Positions 9,346 to 18,067 of a stretch of 64,000 nucleotides of DNA are shown here, in pieces (within the stretch, counting starts at the first letter, position 1; each line of letters begins with the position of its first letter). A program made the translations under genes and the position numbers. Under the pieces are notes generated by a model that saw nothing but the letters and a program-made list of their open reading frames with translations, ran no database searches and was not told the DNA's origin. This stretch comes from Variovorax sp. EL159 (lineage in GTDB: Bacteria > Pseudomonadota > Gammaproteobacteria > Burkholderiales > Burkholderiaceae_C). The stretch lies in contig NZ_FMUJ01000011.1 of the NCBI RefSeq assembly GCF_900100965.1, forward strand, positions 1 to 64,000, given 5' to 3'.

Positions 9346-9759
9346 ATGCAGAGCATCTTCCATCTTGCCTTCCACGTTCGCGATCTGGACGGCGCCCGCC
9401 GGTTCTATGGCGGCGTCCTCGGTTGCGCCGAGGGCCGCAGCACCGACACCTGGGTCGATTTCGACTTTTTCGGCCACCAGATCTCCCTCCACCTCGGCGA
9501 GCCCTTCGCCACCGCGCGCACCGGTCGCGTCGGCGACGTGATGGTGCCGATGCCGCACTTCGGCCTCGCGCTGGCCCTGCCCGACTGGCAGGCGCTGGCC
9601 GGGCGCCTCGAAGCCGCCCACACCGACTTCGTGCTGAAGCCCCAGGTGCGCTTCGAAGGCCAGCCCGGTGAGCAGTGGACGATGTTCTTCTGCGACCCCT
9701 TCGGCAACCCGATCGAGGTCAAGGGCTTCCGGTCGCTCGACACGCTCTACGACAAGTGA
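9346..9759 (+). CDS. VOC-family (glyoxalase-like) protein
   Basis: A 137-residue single VOC module: FHLAFHVRDLDGARRFYGGV at the N-terminus is the classic first beta-alpha unit, with a metal-ligand His (H9), and WTMFFCDPFGNPIEVKGF near 120 is the classic C-terminal strand with the second-half acidic ligand. The middle contains ISLHLGEP. VOC proteins include glyoxalases, ring-cleavage dioxygenases and antibiotic-binding proteins. This one lacks features that would fix a substrate, so only the fold is called. It is divergent from the TraB/GumN gene and is followed after 82 bases by the MarC-type gene. Confidence 0.85.
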   Translation: MQSIFHLAFHVRDLDGARRFYGGVLGCAEGRSTDTWVDFDFFGHQISLHLGEPFATARTGRVGDVMVPMPHFGLALALPDWQALAGRLEAAHTDFVLKPQVRFEGQPGEQWTMFFCDPFGNPIEVKGFRSLDTLYDK

Positions 9760-9841
9760 GCCAGCGCCAGGCCGCCCCAAGCAGGCTCGCGGCCCCGTCG
9801 AGGCGCCGCGATGGCACAAGACGCCGGGCACGGAGGCGCGC

Positions 9842-10447
9842 ATGAGCTACACCTTCGCATCGGCCACGGTCTTGCTGCTGCTCATCACCGATCCGCTGGG
9901 CAACATCCCCATCTTTGCCAATGCCCTGAAAGGCGTGGCGCCCGAGCGCCGCACCCGCGTGATCGTGCGCGAAGTGCTGATCGCCTTCGCGCTGCTGCTG
10001 GGCTTCATGTTCGTGGGCGACGGCTTCCTGCGGGTGATGGGGCTGTCGGGCCTGTCGCTGCAGATCGCCGGCGGCGTGGTGATGTTCCTGATCGCGTTGC
10101 GCATGATCTTTCCGCCCGAGCACGGCGCCGCGCCTTCCGCCACGCCGGCCGAAGAACCGCTGATCGTGCCGCTCGCCGTGCCCGCCCTGGCCGGCCCCTC
10201 GGCGCTGGCCACCGTGATGCTGCTGGTGTCGCAGGCGCCCGAGCGGCGCCTCGAATGGGTCGCCGCGCTCAGCGTCACCATGGCGGTATGCGCCGTGGTG
10301 CTGGTGCTGGCCGAGCGCATCCAGCGGCTGGTGGGCGAACGGCTGGTACAGGCCTTCGAGCGGCTCATGGGCCTGATCCTGGTGGCCGTGTCGGTCGAGA
10401 TGATGATCCGCGGCGTCAAGCTGCTGGCCGCCGAAATGGGAAGGTAG
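9842..10447 (+). CDS. MarC/UPF0056 family inner-membrane protein
   Basis: A 201-residue polytopic protein with six likely membrane helices. The N-terminal TVLLLLITDPLGNIPIF and the central LIVPLAVPALAGPSALATVM are the two repeated signature segments of MarC/YchE/YhgN proteins. The family has no firmly established function; E. coli MarC was once linked to multiple antibiotic resistance and this was later withdrawn. The ATG at 9842 is preceded by GGAGGCGC. It is a little shorter than typical members (about 200-220 residues). It is followed 8 bases later by the MORN-like gene, so the two are probably co-transcribed. Confidence 0.88.
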   Translation: MSYTFASATVLLLLITDPLGNIPIFANALKGVAPERRTRVIVREVLIAFALLLGFMFVGDGFLRVMGLSGLSLQIAGGVVMFLIALRMIFPPEHGAAPSATPAEEPLIVPLAVPALAGPSALATVMLLVSQAPERRLEWVAALSVTMAVCAVVLVLAERIQRLVGERLVQAFERLMGLILVAVSVEMMIRGVKLLAAEMGR

Positions 10448-10455
10448 TTCGCGCC

Positions 10456-11634
10456 ATGCCCGTCCTTGCTGCTTTTCCGCGCCTGCTCCGGATCGGCATG
10501 GCCGCACTCGTTCCCCTGCTCTGCGCCACGGCGGTCCATGCGCAGCAGGACTGCGAGTTCAACGGCCGCAGCGTCAACCCCGACAACGGCGCCAGCCTCG
10601 CGGGCAAGACCGGCCTGCTGCGCTGCAAGGACCGCGCAAGCGGCGAACTGCAGCGCGAAGCGCAGGTGCAGAACGGCGTGACCATGGGCCTCGTGCGCAT
10701 CTACGAAAAGGGCCGGCTTGCGAAGGAGCACACGCTCAACGCCAAGGGCAACATGCAGGGCCGCGCCCGCGAGTTCTCGCCCACCGGCCGCGTGCTGCGC
10801 GACGCCACCTACGACGACGGCCAGGAGCGCGGGCTGGTGCGCAGCTACTACCCCACCGGCCAGTTGCGGCGCGCGATCTTCTACCCGGACACCGGCAGCG
10901 AGCGCGCCTCGGTCGAGTTCACCGAGCGCGGCCAGATCTCGGCCCTGCGCTGCGCCGATGCGCCAACACTGGCGCCCGTGGCCGACGACGCCAAGCTGTG
11001 CGGCTTCATGGGCACCCCGTCGCAGGTCGAGCTGTTCGACACGCGCGGCACGCTGCGCTCGCGGCTGTCGTTCCTGGCGGGCAAGCGGGTGCGCACGCAG
11101 AACCTCTACGACAACGGCAAGACCGCGCTGCTCGACGAAACCACCGGCAGCCAGCGCACCGAACAGAACTTCTCGTCCGAAGGCATCAAGCGCCGCGAGA
11201 CGGTGTACCTGCTGGTCGAGCGCGCCACGATCCGCCAGCGCGAACAGGCCTTCTCCGAAAGAGGCACGCTGGTGCGCGACCAGCGCTGGAACACCTCGGG
11301 CGAGCCGATGGCCGACGACAGCTATTACCTGAACGGCCAGCCGAGCAGCAAGGCGGTGTACAGCGGCAGCGGCGACACGCGCACGGTCGAGGTCACGGAG
11401 TTCCACGACAACGGCCAGCGCGCCGCGCAGGGCAGCTACCAGGTCACCAGCCGCGGCCGGCAGATACCCGTCGGCACCCACCAGCGCTTCAGCGAAAAGG
11501 GCACGCTGCTGGCCGAGTCGAGCTTCGACGCCAAGGGCCGCGTGACGCGCGAGCGCGCCTGGGACGACAACGGCGACCTGCAGCGCGACGACGAGGTCTT
11601 CGAAGACGGCTCCCGAAAAGCGTTCACCCGGTAG
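10456..11634 (+). CDS. Exported MORN-like (YwqK-type) repeat protein
   Basis: A 392-residue protein with a signal peptide ending VHAQ (cleavage near residue 31) followed by many short repeats of the MORN_2/YwqK kind. Examples are VRIYEKGRLAKEHTLNAKG, EFSPTGRVLRDATYDDG, VRSYYPTGQLRRAIFYPD, TEFHDNGQRAAQGSYQ and ERAWDDNGDLQRDDEVFEDG. Each is a beta-hairpin of about 22-24 residues. Cys pairs in the first third could form disulfides in the periplasm. YwqK-type proteins are often labelled antitoxins, but there is no toxin gene nearby and the export signal argues against that role. The function is unknown. Confidence 0.8.
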   Translation: MPVLAAFPRLLRIGMAALVPLLCATAVHAQQDCEFNGRSVNPDNGASLAGKTGLLRCKDRASGELQREAQVQNGVTMGLVRIYEKGRLAKEHTLNAKGNMQGRAREFSPTGRVLRDATYDDGQERGLVRSYYPTGQLRRAIFYPDTGSERASVEFTERGQISALRCADAPTLAPVADDAKLCGFMGTPSQVELFDTRGTLRSRLSFLAGKRVRTQNLYDNGKTALLDETTGSQRTEQNFSSEGIKRRETVYLLVERATIRQREQAFSERGTLVRDQRWNTSGEPMADDSYYLNGQPSSKAVYSGSGDTRTVEVTEFHDNGQRAAQGSYQVTSRGRQIPVGTHQRFSEKGTLLAESSFDAKGRVTRERAWDDNGDLQRDDEVFEDGSRKAFTR

Positions 11635-11664
11635 GACGAACGCCACGCCGGGCCGCCGGGCGCA

Positions 11665-12639
11665 TCAGTCCAGCTTGATGCCGGCCTGCTTGATGATCGG
11701 GCCCCAGCGCTTCGACTCGGCGCGCGACAGCGCGGCAAACTGCGCCGGCGTGCCGGGCATCGCTTCCATGCCGAAGTCTTCGAAGCGCTTTTGCACGGTC
11801 GGCGTGCCGAAGGCCTTGTTCAGGTCGCCGTTGAGCTTGTTGACCACGGCGGGCGACAGGCCGGCCGGGCCCAGCAGGCCCTGGAACGCGAACACCTCGG
11901 TGTTGGGCACGCCCACTTCGGCCAGCGTCGGCACGTTGGGCAGCAGCTTGCTGCGCGCGCCCGAGCCGATGGCCAGCACGCGCACCTTGTTGCTCTGCAT
12001 GATCGACAGGCCCGAGGCCAGGTCCAGGAACATGCAGGGCACCTGGCCGCCCATCACGTCGGCCATGGCGGGCGCGGCGCCGCGGTACGGAATGTGGGTG
12101 ATGAAGGTGCCGGTGCGGACCTTGAACATTTCCATCGCCAGGTGATGCGGCGAACCGTTGCCCGGCGAGGCGTAGTTGACCTTGCCCGGGTTGGCCTTCA
12201 CGTAGGCCAGGAACTCCTTGAAGTTCTTCGCCGGAAACTCCGGATGCACCACCAGCGCGAGCGGGAACTTGCCGATGGCGCCGATGTAGGTGAAGTCTTT
12301 TTCGGGGTTGAAGGGCAGCTTGCTGAACAGGTACTCGTTGAAGGCCAGCACCGCGTTGTCGGCCGAAAGAATCGTGTAGCCGTCGGGCTTGCTCTTGGCC
12401 ACGATGTCGGCGCCGATGTTGGTCGAGGCGCCGGGGCGGTTGTCGACCACGATCTGCTGGCCCAGCGTCTGGCGCATGGATTCGGCCAGCACGCGCGCGA
12501 TCACGTCGGTGCCGCCGCCCGCGGGGTACGGCACGACCCAGCGGATGAGTTGCGCGGGGTAGTCCTGTGCCTGGGCGAAGGGCGTGGCGGCCACGGCGGC
12601 GCCGGATGCGAGCGTGGCGAGAAGGGTACGGCGATCCAT
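11665..12639 (-). CDS. Bug-family solute-binding receptor (TctC-like)
   Basis: A 324-residue periplasmic binding protein of the Bug/TctC family. The N-terminus MDRRTLLATLASGAAVAATP carries an RR pair and a hydrophobic stretch ending AQAQ, so Sec or Tat export is likely. The family signature IRWVVPYPAGGGTDVIAR (about 32-49) and VDNRPGASTNIGADIVAK (about 70-87) form the carboxylate-binding loops. Bug proteins deliver organic acids to tripartite tricarboxylate carriers or act in sensing. No membrane components of a carrier are nearby. It is third in a minus-strand operon after the FAD monooxygenase and DUF2783 genes, which suggests an aromatic or carboxylic acid ligand. GGAG precedes the start. 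Confidence 0.9.
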   Translation of the reverse strand: MDRRTLLATLASGAAVAATPFAQAQDYPAQLIRWVVPYPAGGGTDVIARVLAESMRQTLGQQIVVDNRPGASTNIGADIVAKSKPDGYTILSADNAVLAFNEYLFSKLPFNPEKDFTYIGAIGKFPLALVVHPEFPAKNFKEFLAYVKANPGKVNYASPGNGSPHHLAMEMFKVRTGTFITHIPYRGAAPAMADVMGGQVPCMFLDLASGLSIMQSNKVRVLAIGSGARSKLLPNVPTLAEVGVPNTEVFAFQGLLGPAGLSPAVVNKLNGDLNKAFGTPTVQKRFEDFGMEAMPGTPAQFAALSRAESKRWGPIIKQAGIKLD

Positions 12640-12672
12640 GGATCAGTCTCCAGTCGTTTGTAGTTCGGAAAA

Positions 12673-12888
12673 TCAGAAAACGGACAGCGATGGTACGGGC
12701 AGTGCGCGCAGTGCGTCGGCCAGCGCGTCGCGGCAGCGCGCCTCGTCGCCGACCTGCTCGAACAGCAGCAACGCGAGCCGCGCGAGGAACAGCGATTCGC
12801 GCTCGGCACCCGCCTCGCTGATGGCGCGCGCGCACTCGGCGTACAACCGGTCGCGGGCGTCGGGGTTGAGCGATGTAGGCGTCGTCAT
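12673..12888 (-). CDS. DUF2783 family small protein
   Basis: A 71-residue protein whose ATG overlaps the stop codon of the FAD monooxygenase gene (ATGA), showing translational coupling. The pattern RDRLYAECARAISEAGAERE then LFLARLALLLFEQVGDEARC fits DUF2783, a family of tiny proteins encoded just downstream of phenolic-acid type flavin monooxygenases in Burkholderiales. It has no signal peptide or metal motif and is probably two amphipathic helices. A role as a small partner of the hydroxylase is plausible but unproven. Confidence 0.75.
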   Translation of the reverse strand: MTTPTSLNPDARDRLYAECARAISEAGAERESLFLARLALLLFEQVGDEARCRDALADALRALPVPSLSVF

Positions 12889-14642
12889 GCGGAAAGCTCC
12901 TGTGAAGCGGCGGCGGCGCGTGCCAGCGCAGATTGCAAGGCACCGGCCGGCAAGCGATGCCAGCGCGCGGCCACGTGGCCATCGGGGCGCAGCAGGTACA
13001 CCGCGCCATCGCCCGCGCCCAGCGCATCGAAGACGGCGGGCGACGCCTGCGCATCGGCGCCATCGACGCCCAGGCCCGCGATGGTGCGAACCGCGAAGGG
13101 CAAGGCGCCTTGCTTCGCCTGCGCGATGTCGGCGGCGGGCGGCGAAGCCAGCTCGGGCCGCAGCACCAGCAGCGTGAAGACCGGCGCGATCCAGTCGGTG
13201 AGATGGCCTTGCGCGAGCTGCTGCTCCGCCATCACCTCGCCCGGCAGCGGGCCGGCCGGCAACGCATCGCCTTCGCTCGACAGGGCGGACTCCGCATAGC
13301 GCACCGCCTGCGTCTGGCGCGGGTTGATCAGTTGCGCAATGCCGCGGTGCGCTTCGGACAACGACAGCGCCGCCTCGCGCAGCAGGTCGAAGCCGCGCGA
13401 CGGCGGCGACATGAACTCGGTGCTGCGCATCGCGTTCTCGGCGTTCACATGAAAGGCCGCGATGCGCTCCTGCGAGTACGAATCGAGCAGTGCCGCATCC
13501 GACACGCCGCGCGCCACCAGCGCCAGCTTCCACGCGAGGTTGTCCGCATCGTCGAAGCCCGAGTTGAGCCCGCGCACGCCGAAGATCGGCATCGCATGCG
13601 CCGCATTGCCCGCGAACACGACACGGCCGTGGCGGTAGCTGCCGAGCGTCATCGCGCCGGCGCGGTAGACCGAGGTCCACACCGTCTTCCACGGCAGATG
13701 GCCTTCGCCGATGGCGTCGAGGTGGCGCTGCACGAACTCGGCCACGGCCGGCGGCTGCAGCGCCTCTTCGGTGCTCTGGCCGGGGCGCAGCTGGTAGTCG
13801 ATGCGCCAGATGTCGTCGGGCTGGCGGTGCATCAGCACGGTGGAGCCGGGGTTCCACGGCGGGTCGAACCACGCGCGGCGCTCGGTCGGATGGTCGCTGT
13901 GCAGCTCGATGTCGATGATCACGTAGCGGCCTTCGTAGCCCGTGCCTTCGAGCGCGAGCCCCAACGCTTTGCGCACGAAGCTCTGGCCGCCGTCGCAGGC
14001 CGCGAGCCATTGGCCGTGCAGGCGGTAGCTGCCTTCGGCATTGCGCACGTCGAGCGTCACGCCGTCGTCGCCTTGCGCAAGGCCGGTGAGCTCGGTGCCC
14101 CAGCGGATGTCGATGAGCCCCGGCGTCGCCTCGTTGCGGCGAAAGATTTCTTCGAGCAGGTAGTGCTCGGCGTAGTACTGCTCCAGGTTGATCATCGGCG
14201 GCAGCTTTTGCTGCGCGTCGTGCGGCATCTCGAAGCGGAACACCTCGGCCGTCTTGTAGAAGCTGCGCCCGCCGGTCCACGGCAGGCCCTTGGCCATGAA
14301 GGCCGGCAGCACGCCGAGCCGCGCCATGATCTCAAGGCTGCGCCGCGAGATGCAGGCCGCGCGGCTGCCCACGCACACCGTGTCGTCGGCCTCGAGGATC
14401 ACGCAGCGCACGCCGTGGTTGGCCAGCCCCAGCGCGAGCGCCATGCCGACCGGCCCGCCGCCGGCGATCACGACCGGATGGCGGCCGGGCTCGATGCCGC
14501 CTTCTTCGAGCGGCGGTGTCCAGGGCCTGTAGCGCGTGTAGTGGAAGGCGCCGACCGAGGGCGGCAGTTCGGTCGTGTGCGCTGGCGGTGGCACGGGGCC
14601 GCTCGCGGCATCGGCGACAGCGGCAACGGTGGGGTTCGTCAT
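12885..14642 (-). CDS. FAD-dependent aromatic monooxygenase (MhpA/PheA-like)
   Basis: A 585-residue class A flavoprotein hydroxylase. The dinucleotide fold VVIAGGGPVGMALALGLANH starts near residue 57; the DG motif is seen as LAACDGGQSFVRKALG near 220; the third FAD motif is FAGNAAHAMPIFGVRGLNSG near 340. In most relatives the last reads GDAAH, so Asp is replaced by Asn here. The C-terminal thioredoxin-like domain typical of phenol hydroxylases spans about 430-585. The family uses NAD(P)H and O2 to hydroxylate phenolic acids, such as 3-(3-hydroxyphenyl)propionate. The substrate is unknown. It is first in an operon with DUF2783 and Bug genes and divergent from a LuxR-type regulator. Confidence 0.87.
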   Translation of the reverse strand: MTNPTVAAVADAASGPVPPPAHTTELPPSVGAFHYTRYRPWTPPLEEGGIEPGRHPVVIAGGGPVGMALALGLANHGVRCVILEADDTVCVGSRAACISRRSLEIMARLGVLPAFMAKGLPWTGGRSFYKTAEVFRFEMPHDAQQKLPPMINLEQYYAEHYLLEEIFRRNEATPGLIDIRWGTELTGLAQGDDGVTLDVRNAEGSYRLHGQWLAACDGGQSFVRKALGLALEGTGYEGRYVIIDIELHSDHPTERRAWFDPPWNPGSTVLMHRQPDDIWRIDYQLRPGQSTEEALQPPAVAEFVQRHLDAIGEGHLPWKTVWTSVYRAGAMTLGSYRHGRVVFAGNAAHAMPIFGVRGLNSGFDDADNLAWKLALVARGVSDAALLDSYSQERIAAFHVNAENAMRSTEFMSPPSRGFDLLREAALSLSEAHRGIAQLINPRQTQAVRYAESALSSEGDALPAGPLPGEVMAEQQLAQGHLTDWIAPVFTLLVLRPELASPPAADIAQAKQGALPFAVRTIAGLGVDGADAQASPAVFDALGAGDGAVYLLRPDGHVAARWHRLPAGALQSALARAAAASQELSA

Positions 14643-14684
14643 GCAACGGGATTGTCCCGATGCGCCGCGGCCTTCATCGTCATA

Positions 14685-14698
14685 ACTTCGTACGAGGT
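14685..14698. promoter_or_regulatory. Near-palindrome between monooxygenase and LuxR genes
   Basis: ACTTCGTACGAGGT is a 14-base near-palindrome with a perfect TCGTACGA core, placed almost midway in the 86-base divergent intergenic region. A second inverted repeat, CGGGA-ttg-TCCCG (14647-14659), lies immediately before the monooxygenase start. The position suits an operator for the adjacent LuxR-type regulator. This is inferred from symmetry and position only. Confidence 0.4.
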
Positions 14699-14728
14699 AC
14701 TTACCCTTACCCTTCGCTTTTTTGACGC

Positions 14729-15511
14729 ATGAGACGCTGGCGCATCCACCCCACCACCGACGCCGCGCTGGCCGCCGCCGTGGTCGGCGACGTGCTGGCC
14801 GGCATCGGCACGCCGCACCTGGCCACGAGCTACCTGGCGGCCATGCACCGCGTGATGGCCGCAACCTTCTGCACCGTGTTCGTGGTCGACGCCACCGGCC
14901 GCATCGAGGCGGTGTCGGCCGCCAGCAGCTACGGCAGCACGGCCGAGCGCACCACCGAGCGCTACGTGGCGCAGCGCTTCGACCTGCTCGACCCCAACAT
15001 GATCTGGCTGGCGGCCCGCAAGCTGCCCCGGCGCGCGCAGCTGTGGATGGGCCACCAGCGCGCCGACGAGGTGGCCGACCCGGCCTACCGCGCCGCCTGC
15101 TACGGCGACGTCGGCATCCGCGAACGTGCCTCGGTGCTGCTGCTCACGCCCACCGGCCAGCGCGTGGCGGTGAGCTTCTACCGCAGCCTGGCGCAGCCCG
15201 AGTTCGGCGAGAGCGACTTCACGCTGATCGAGGCGCACGCCACGCTGCTGGCCGACGCCACGATGGCCCACGGCCGCAGCGCGGTCGTCGCGCGGGAAGC
15301 GAAAGCGCCGGCCCTGGCCTCGCGCCTTTTGACACTGAGCCTGCGCGAACGCGAAGTCATCGGCCACCTGATGGCCGGCAAGACGGCGAAAGAAGCGGCG
15401 CGCGAGATCGGCGTCGAGCTGACCACCGTGCGCACCCACCAGTACCGCGCGTTCAGGCGGCTCGGCATACGCACGCAGAAAGAGCTGCTGCGCGGCGCCC
15501 AGCCGGGCTGA
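14729..15511 (+). CDS. LuxR-family transcriptional regulator
   Basis: A 260-residue regulator. The C-terminal 60 residues are a GerE-type helix-turn-helix: LSLREREVIGHLMAGKTAKE then IGVELTTVRTHQYRAFRRLG. The N-terminal 190 residues resemble a GAF-like sensor without the invariant residues of acyl-homoserine-lactone binding domains, so a quorum-signal ligand is not supported. It is divergent from the FAD monooxygenase operon with shared regulatory DNA, and is the most likely regulator of that operon. The downstream neighbour is convergent, 13 bases away. Confidence 0.85.
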   Translation: MRRWRIHPTTDAALAAAVVGDVLAGIGTPHLATSYLAAMHRVMAATFCTVFVVDATGRIEAVSAASSYGSTAERTTERYVAQRFDLLDPNMIWLAARKLPRRAQLWMGHQRADEVADPAYRAACYGDVGIRERASVLLLTPTGQRVAVSFYRSLAQPEFGESDFTLIEAHATLLADATMAHGRSAVVAREAKAPALASRLLTLSLREREVIGHLMAGKTAKEAAREIGVELTTVRTHQYRAFRRLGIRTQKELLRGAQPG

Positions 15512-15524
15512 AACGCCGCCGGGC

Positions 15525-16604
15525 TCAGTCTTCGGCGGCTTCCTCTGCCTCGGCGGCCGGCTTGACCAGCGACACGGGCGCCTCCTTCGGGCGGCCGCTG
15601 GTGGACACGATCTCCTGGTCGATCGCACCGAACAGCGAGCGGCCGTCCAGGCCCTTCATCTCGATGCGGATGGTGTCGCCGAACTTCATGAAGTCGGTGT
15701 AGGGCTGGCCGGTCTGGATGGTCTCGATGCAGCGCTTTTCGGCAATGCACGAGTAGCCCTTGGGCCAGTCCATCTGGCCGTCTTTCTTCTCGACGCCCTT
15801 GTTGCTCACGGTGCCGCTGCCGACGATGCTGCCGGCGCGCACGTTGCGCGTCTTGGCGATGTGGGCGATGAGCTGGCCGAAGTGGAAGGTCATTTCGGGG
15901 CCGGCGTCGCACAGGCCGACCTTGCGGCCGTTCCAGCTGCTTTGCAGCGCCAGGTGCACGCGGCCGTCCTGCCAGGCCTCGCCGATCTCGTCGAGCGTGA
16001 CGGCCACGGGGCTGAAGGCGGTAGCGGGCTTGCTCTGGAAGAAGCCGAAGCCCTTGGCCAGCTCGGCCGGGATCAGGTTGCGCAGGCTCACGTCGTTGGC
16101 CAGCATCACGAGGCGGATGCCGTCCAGCGCCTGGTCGGGGGTGGCGCCCATCTTCACGTCGCCGGTGATGACGGCGATCTCGGCCTCGAAGTCGATGCCC
16201 ATGGCTTCGCTGGGCACGATCACGTCGTCGGTCGGGCCGAGGAAGTCATCGCTGCCGCCCTGGTACATCAGCGGGTCGGTGTAGAAGCTCTCGGGCACCT
16301 CGGCATTGCGCGCCTTGCGCACCAGCTCGACGTGGTTGATGTAGGCCGAGCCATCGGCCCACTGGTAGGCGCGCGGCAGCGGGGCCATGCACAGCGAAGG
16401 GTCGAAGGGGAAGGCGTGGCGCGCGCGGCCGGTGTTGACGGCGTCGTACAGGTCCTGCAGCTGCGGGCTCATGAAGCCCCAGTCGTCCAGCACCTGCTGC
16501 ATGCGGCTCGCGATGCCGGTGGCGTAGTGGGCGAGCGTGAGGTCGCGCGAGACAACGACGAGCTGGCCGTCGCGCGAGCCGTCCTTCAGGGTGGCGAGTT
16601 TCAT
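15525..16604 (-). CDS. Fumarylacetoacetate hydrolase-family enzyme
   Basis: A 359-residue protein of the FAH superfamily, which cleaves C-C bonds in acylpyruvates or hydrates ring-fission products using a divalent metal. The metal ligands are seen in MGIDFEAEIAVITGDV (the E-x-E pair) and in the downstream VMLANDVSLRN. The segments GSGTVSNKG and FMKFGDTIRIEMKG near the C-terminus complete the fold. A short Ala/Glu-rich tail ends the protein. The start MKLATLKDG fits the family; the same frame stays open far upstream but without homology or composition to support it. It fits the aromatic degradation context, although it is on the other side of the LuxR gene and separately transcribed. Confidence 0.87.
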   Translation of the reverse strand: MKLATLKDGSRDGQLVVVSRDLTLAHYATGIASRMQQVLDDWGFMSPQLQDLYDAVNTGRARHAFPFDPSLCMAPLPRAYQWADGSAYINHVELVRKARNAEVPESFYTDPLMYQGGSDDFLGPTDDVIVPSEAMGIDFEAEIAVITGDVKMGATPDQALDGIRLVMLANDVSLRNLIPAELAKGFGFFQSKPATAFSPVAVTLDEIGEAWQDGRVHLALQSSWNGRKVGLCDAGPEMTFHFGQLIAHIAKTRNVRAGSIVGSGTVSNKGVEKKDGQMDWPKGYSCIAEKRCIETIQTGQPYTDFMKFGDTIRIEMKGLDGRSLFGAIDQEIVSTSGRPKEAPVSLVKPAAEAEEAAED

Positions 16605-16749
16605 GATGCGGAGCGTGAAGCGGTGCGTGGCGCGGAAGCGGCGCGAAGGCAGATCGCGATGCCGCTCCCACTTAAACTGGTTGAACGGGCGGCAGTGTAC
16701 CGAGATGGTCTTCGTGAACCTCGGCACCCGGCCCCCACTCCACACACTG

Positions 16750-17949
16750 ATGTCGACGCTCGTCGCCCCCACTTCGCTGCCTCCTGGCCTGCCCGGTCGT
16801 CCGTCCTGGCGGGTGCTGGCCGGGCTGACGCTGGCGGTGGCGCTGGTCCACGTGCTGGTGCTCGGGCTGGCGCCGACGGCCATGGGGCCGGAGCCGTCGC
16901 CGCTGGCGAACAAGTTCATCACGCGCACCATCGTGATTGCGCCGCCGACCTCGGACAAGCCCGCTGCGCCGGCCGCCACCGCGCCGGTCGAGGCCAAGCC
17001 GCCGGCGGCAGTGAAGCCGAGGCGGCCCCGCGCGCCGTCGGTGCCCCGGCCGAAGCCGGTGCCGCCGCCCGAGGCGACCACGCCGGAGCCGGATGCTCCG
17101 ACGGCCCCGCCCCCGGAAACGCCCGACCTGACTGCGCAAGCCGCTACCGATTCAGGAGCAAAACCGCCGGAAGCCGCCGCCAGCGCCCCCGCTGGCGCAG
17201 CAGCAGCGGCTGCGGGCGACACCGGGGACAGCCCCCCGGGCGCCACGGCCGGTGCCGCCAACCCTGCGTCCGGCAACATCGTCGGCACCCAGTCGCTGCG
17301 CATACCGGGCTCGGTCACGCTCGATTTCACCGCCACCGGGCAGGACGGCGCCTCGCCGATGCAGGGCGTGTTCGGCGAGCTGGTCTGGCTGCAGGATGGC
17401 AGCCGCTACGACGCGCGGCTGACGCTCAAGCTGCTGTTCAGCACCATCCGCAGCCAGCACAGCACCGGCCGGATCGGCCCCTCGGGCATCGAGCCGGAGC
17501 GCTACTCCGAGAGCCGCAAGGCCGAGGTGGCCTCGCATTTCGTGCGCGACCAGGGACAGGTGATCTTCAGCAACAACGCGCCCCCCGTGCCGCTGCTGGC
17601 GGGCGCGCAAGACCGGCTGAGCGTGATGATGCAGCTGGGCGGCCTGCTGGCTGGCGACCCGGGCCGCTACCCGGCGGGCAGCAAGATTTCGGTCCAGACG
17701 GTGGGGCCGCGCGATGCCGGCGTGTGGGTCTTCGTGGTCGGCGAAGAAGAAAAGCTCAGCCTGCCGGCCGGTGAATACACGGCCCGCAAGCTCACCCGCA
17801 GCCCCCGGCAGGAATTCGACAGCAAGCTCGAGCTCTGGCTGGCCCCGGGGTACGGCTACCTGCCGGTGCGGATCAAGCAGACCGAGCCCAACGGCAACTT
17901 CGCTGACGCCCAATTGCGCAAATCCCTACCCGAAGGGCTGGCGAATTGA
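16750..17949 (+). CDS. DUF3108 protein with TonB-like N-terminus
   Basis: A 399-residue protein with one N-terminal membrane anchor (VLAGLTLAVALVHVLVLGL, about 20-38), a long Pro/Ala-rich linker (about 70-170) resembling TonB in composition, and a C-terminal DUF3108 domain (about 185-395). The last contains SGIEPERYSESRKAEVASHF, VWVFVVGEEEKLSLPAGEYT and LELWLAPGYGYLPVRIKQTE, typical of the family. DUF3108 domains are periplasmic beta-rich modules of unknown function. The start at 16750 was preferred over 16705 because the leader is shorter and hydrophilic before the anchor. No clear ribosome binding site helps decide. Confidence 0.8.
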   Translation: MSTLVAPTSLPPGLPGRPSWRVLAGLTLAVALVHVLVLGLAPTAMGPEPSPLANKFITRTIVIAPPTSDKPAAPAATAPVEAKPPAAVKPRRPRAPSVPRPKPVPPPEATTPEPDAPTAPPPETPDLTAQAATDSGAKPPEAAASAPAGAAAAAAGDTGDSPPGATAGAANPASGNIVGTQSLRIPGSVTLDFTATGQDGASPMQGVFGELVWLQDGSRYDARLTLKLLFSTIRSQHSTGRIGPSGIEPERYSESRKAEVASHFVRDQGQVIFSNNAPPVPLLAGAQDRLSVMMQLGGLLAGDPGRYPAGSKISVQTVGPRDAGVWVFVVGEEEKLSLPAGEYTARKLTRSPRQEFDSKLELWLAPGYGYLPVRIKQTEPNGNFADAQLRKSLPEGLAN

Positions 17950-18000
17950 GGCAAAAAGCTCATAAACCAGTTCCCGGAAGAGGCCTTACGACAACTGTTC

Positions 18001-18028
18001 TTGAAACTGGCGCGTTGATTGCTATCTA
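18001..18028 (+). promoter_or_regulatory. Sigma70-type promoter for the DUF3567 gene
   Basis: TTGAAA (18001-18006) and TATCTA (18023-18028) are separated by 16 bases. Transcription would begin near 18035, which makes the ATG at 18068 a more natural translation start than the ATG at 18035. Confidence 0.55.
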
Positions 18029-18067
18029 ACCCTCATGAACGCCATCGACATCCTCACAGGGCCCGCC

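Noticed and set aside
10456..11634. Toxin-antitoxin role for the YwqK-type protein
   Set aside because: It has a signal peptide and no toxin gene in the vicinity.
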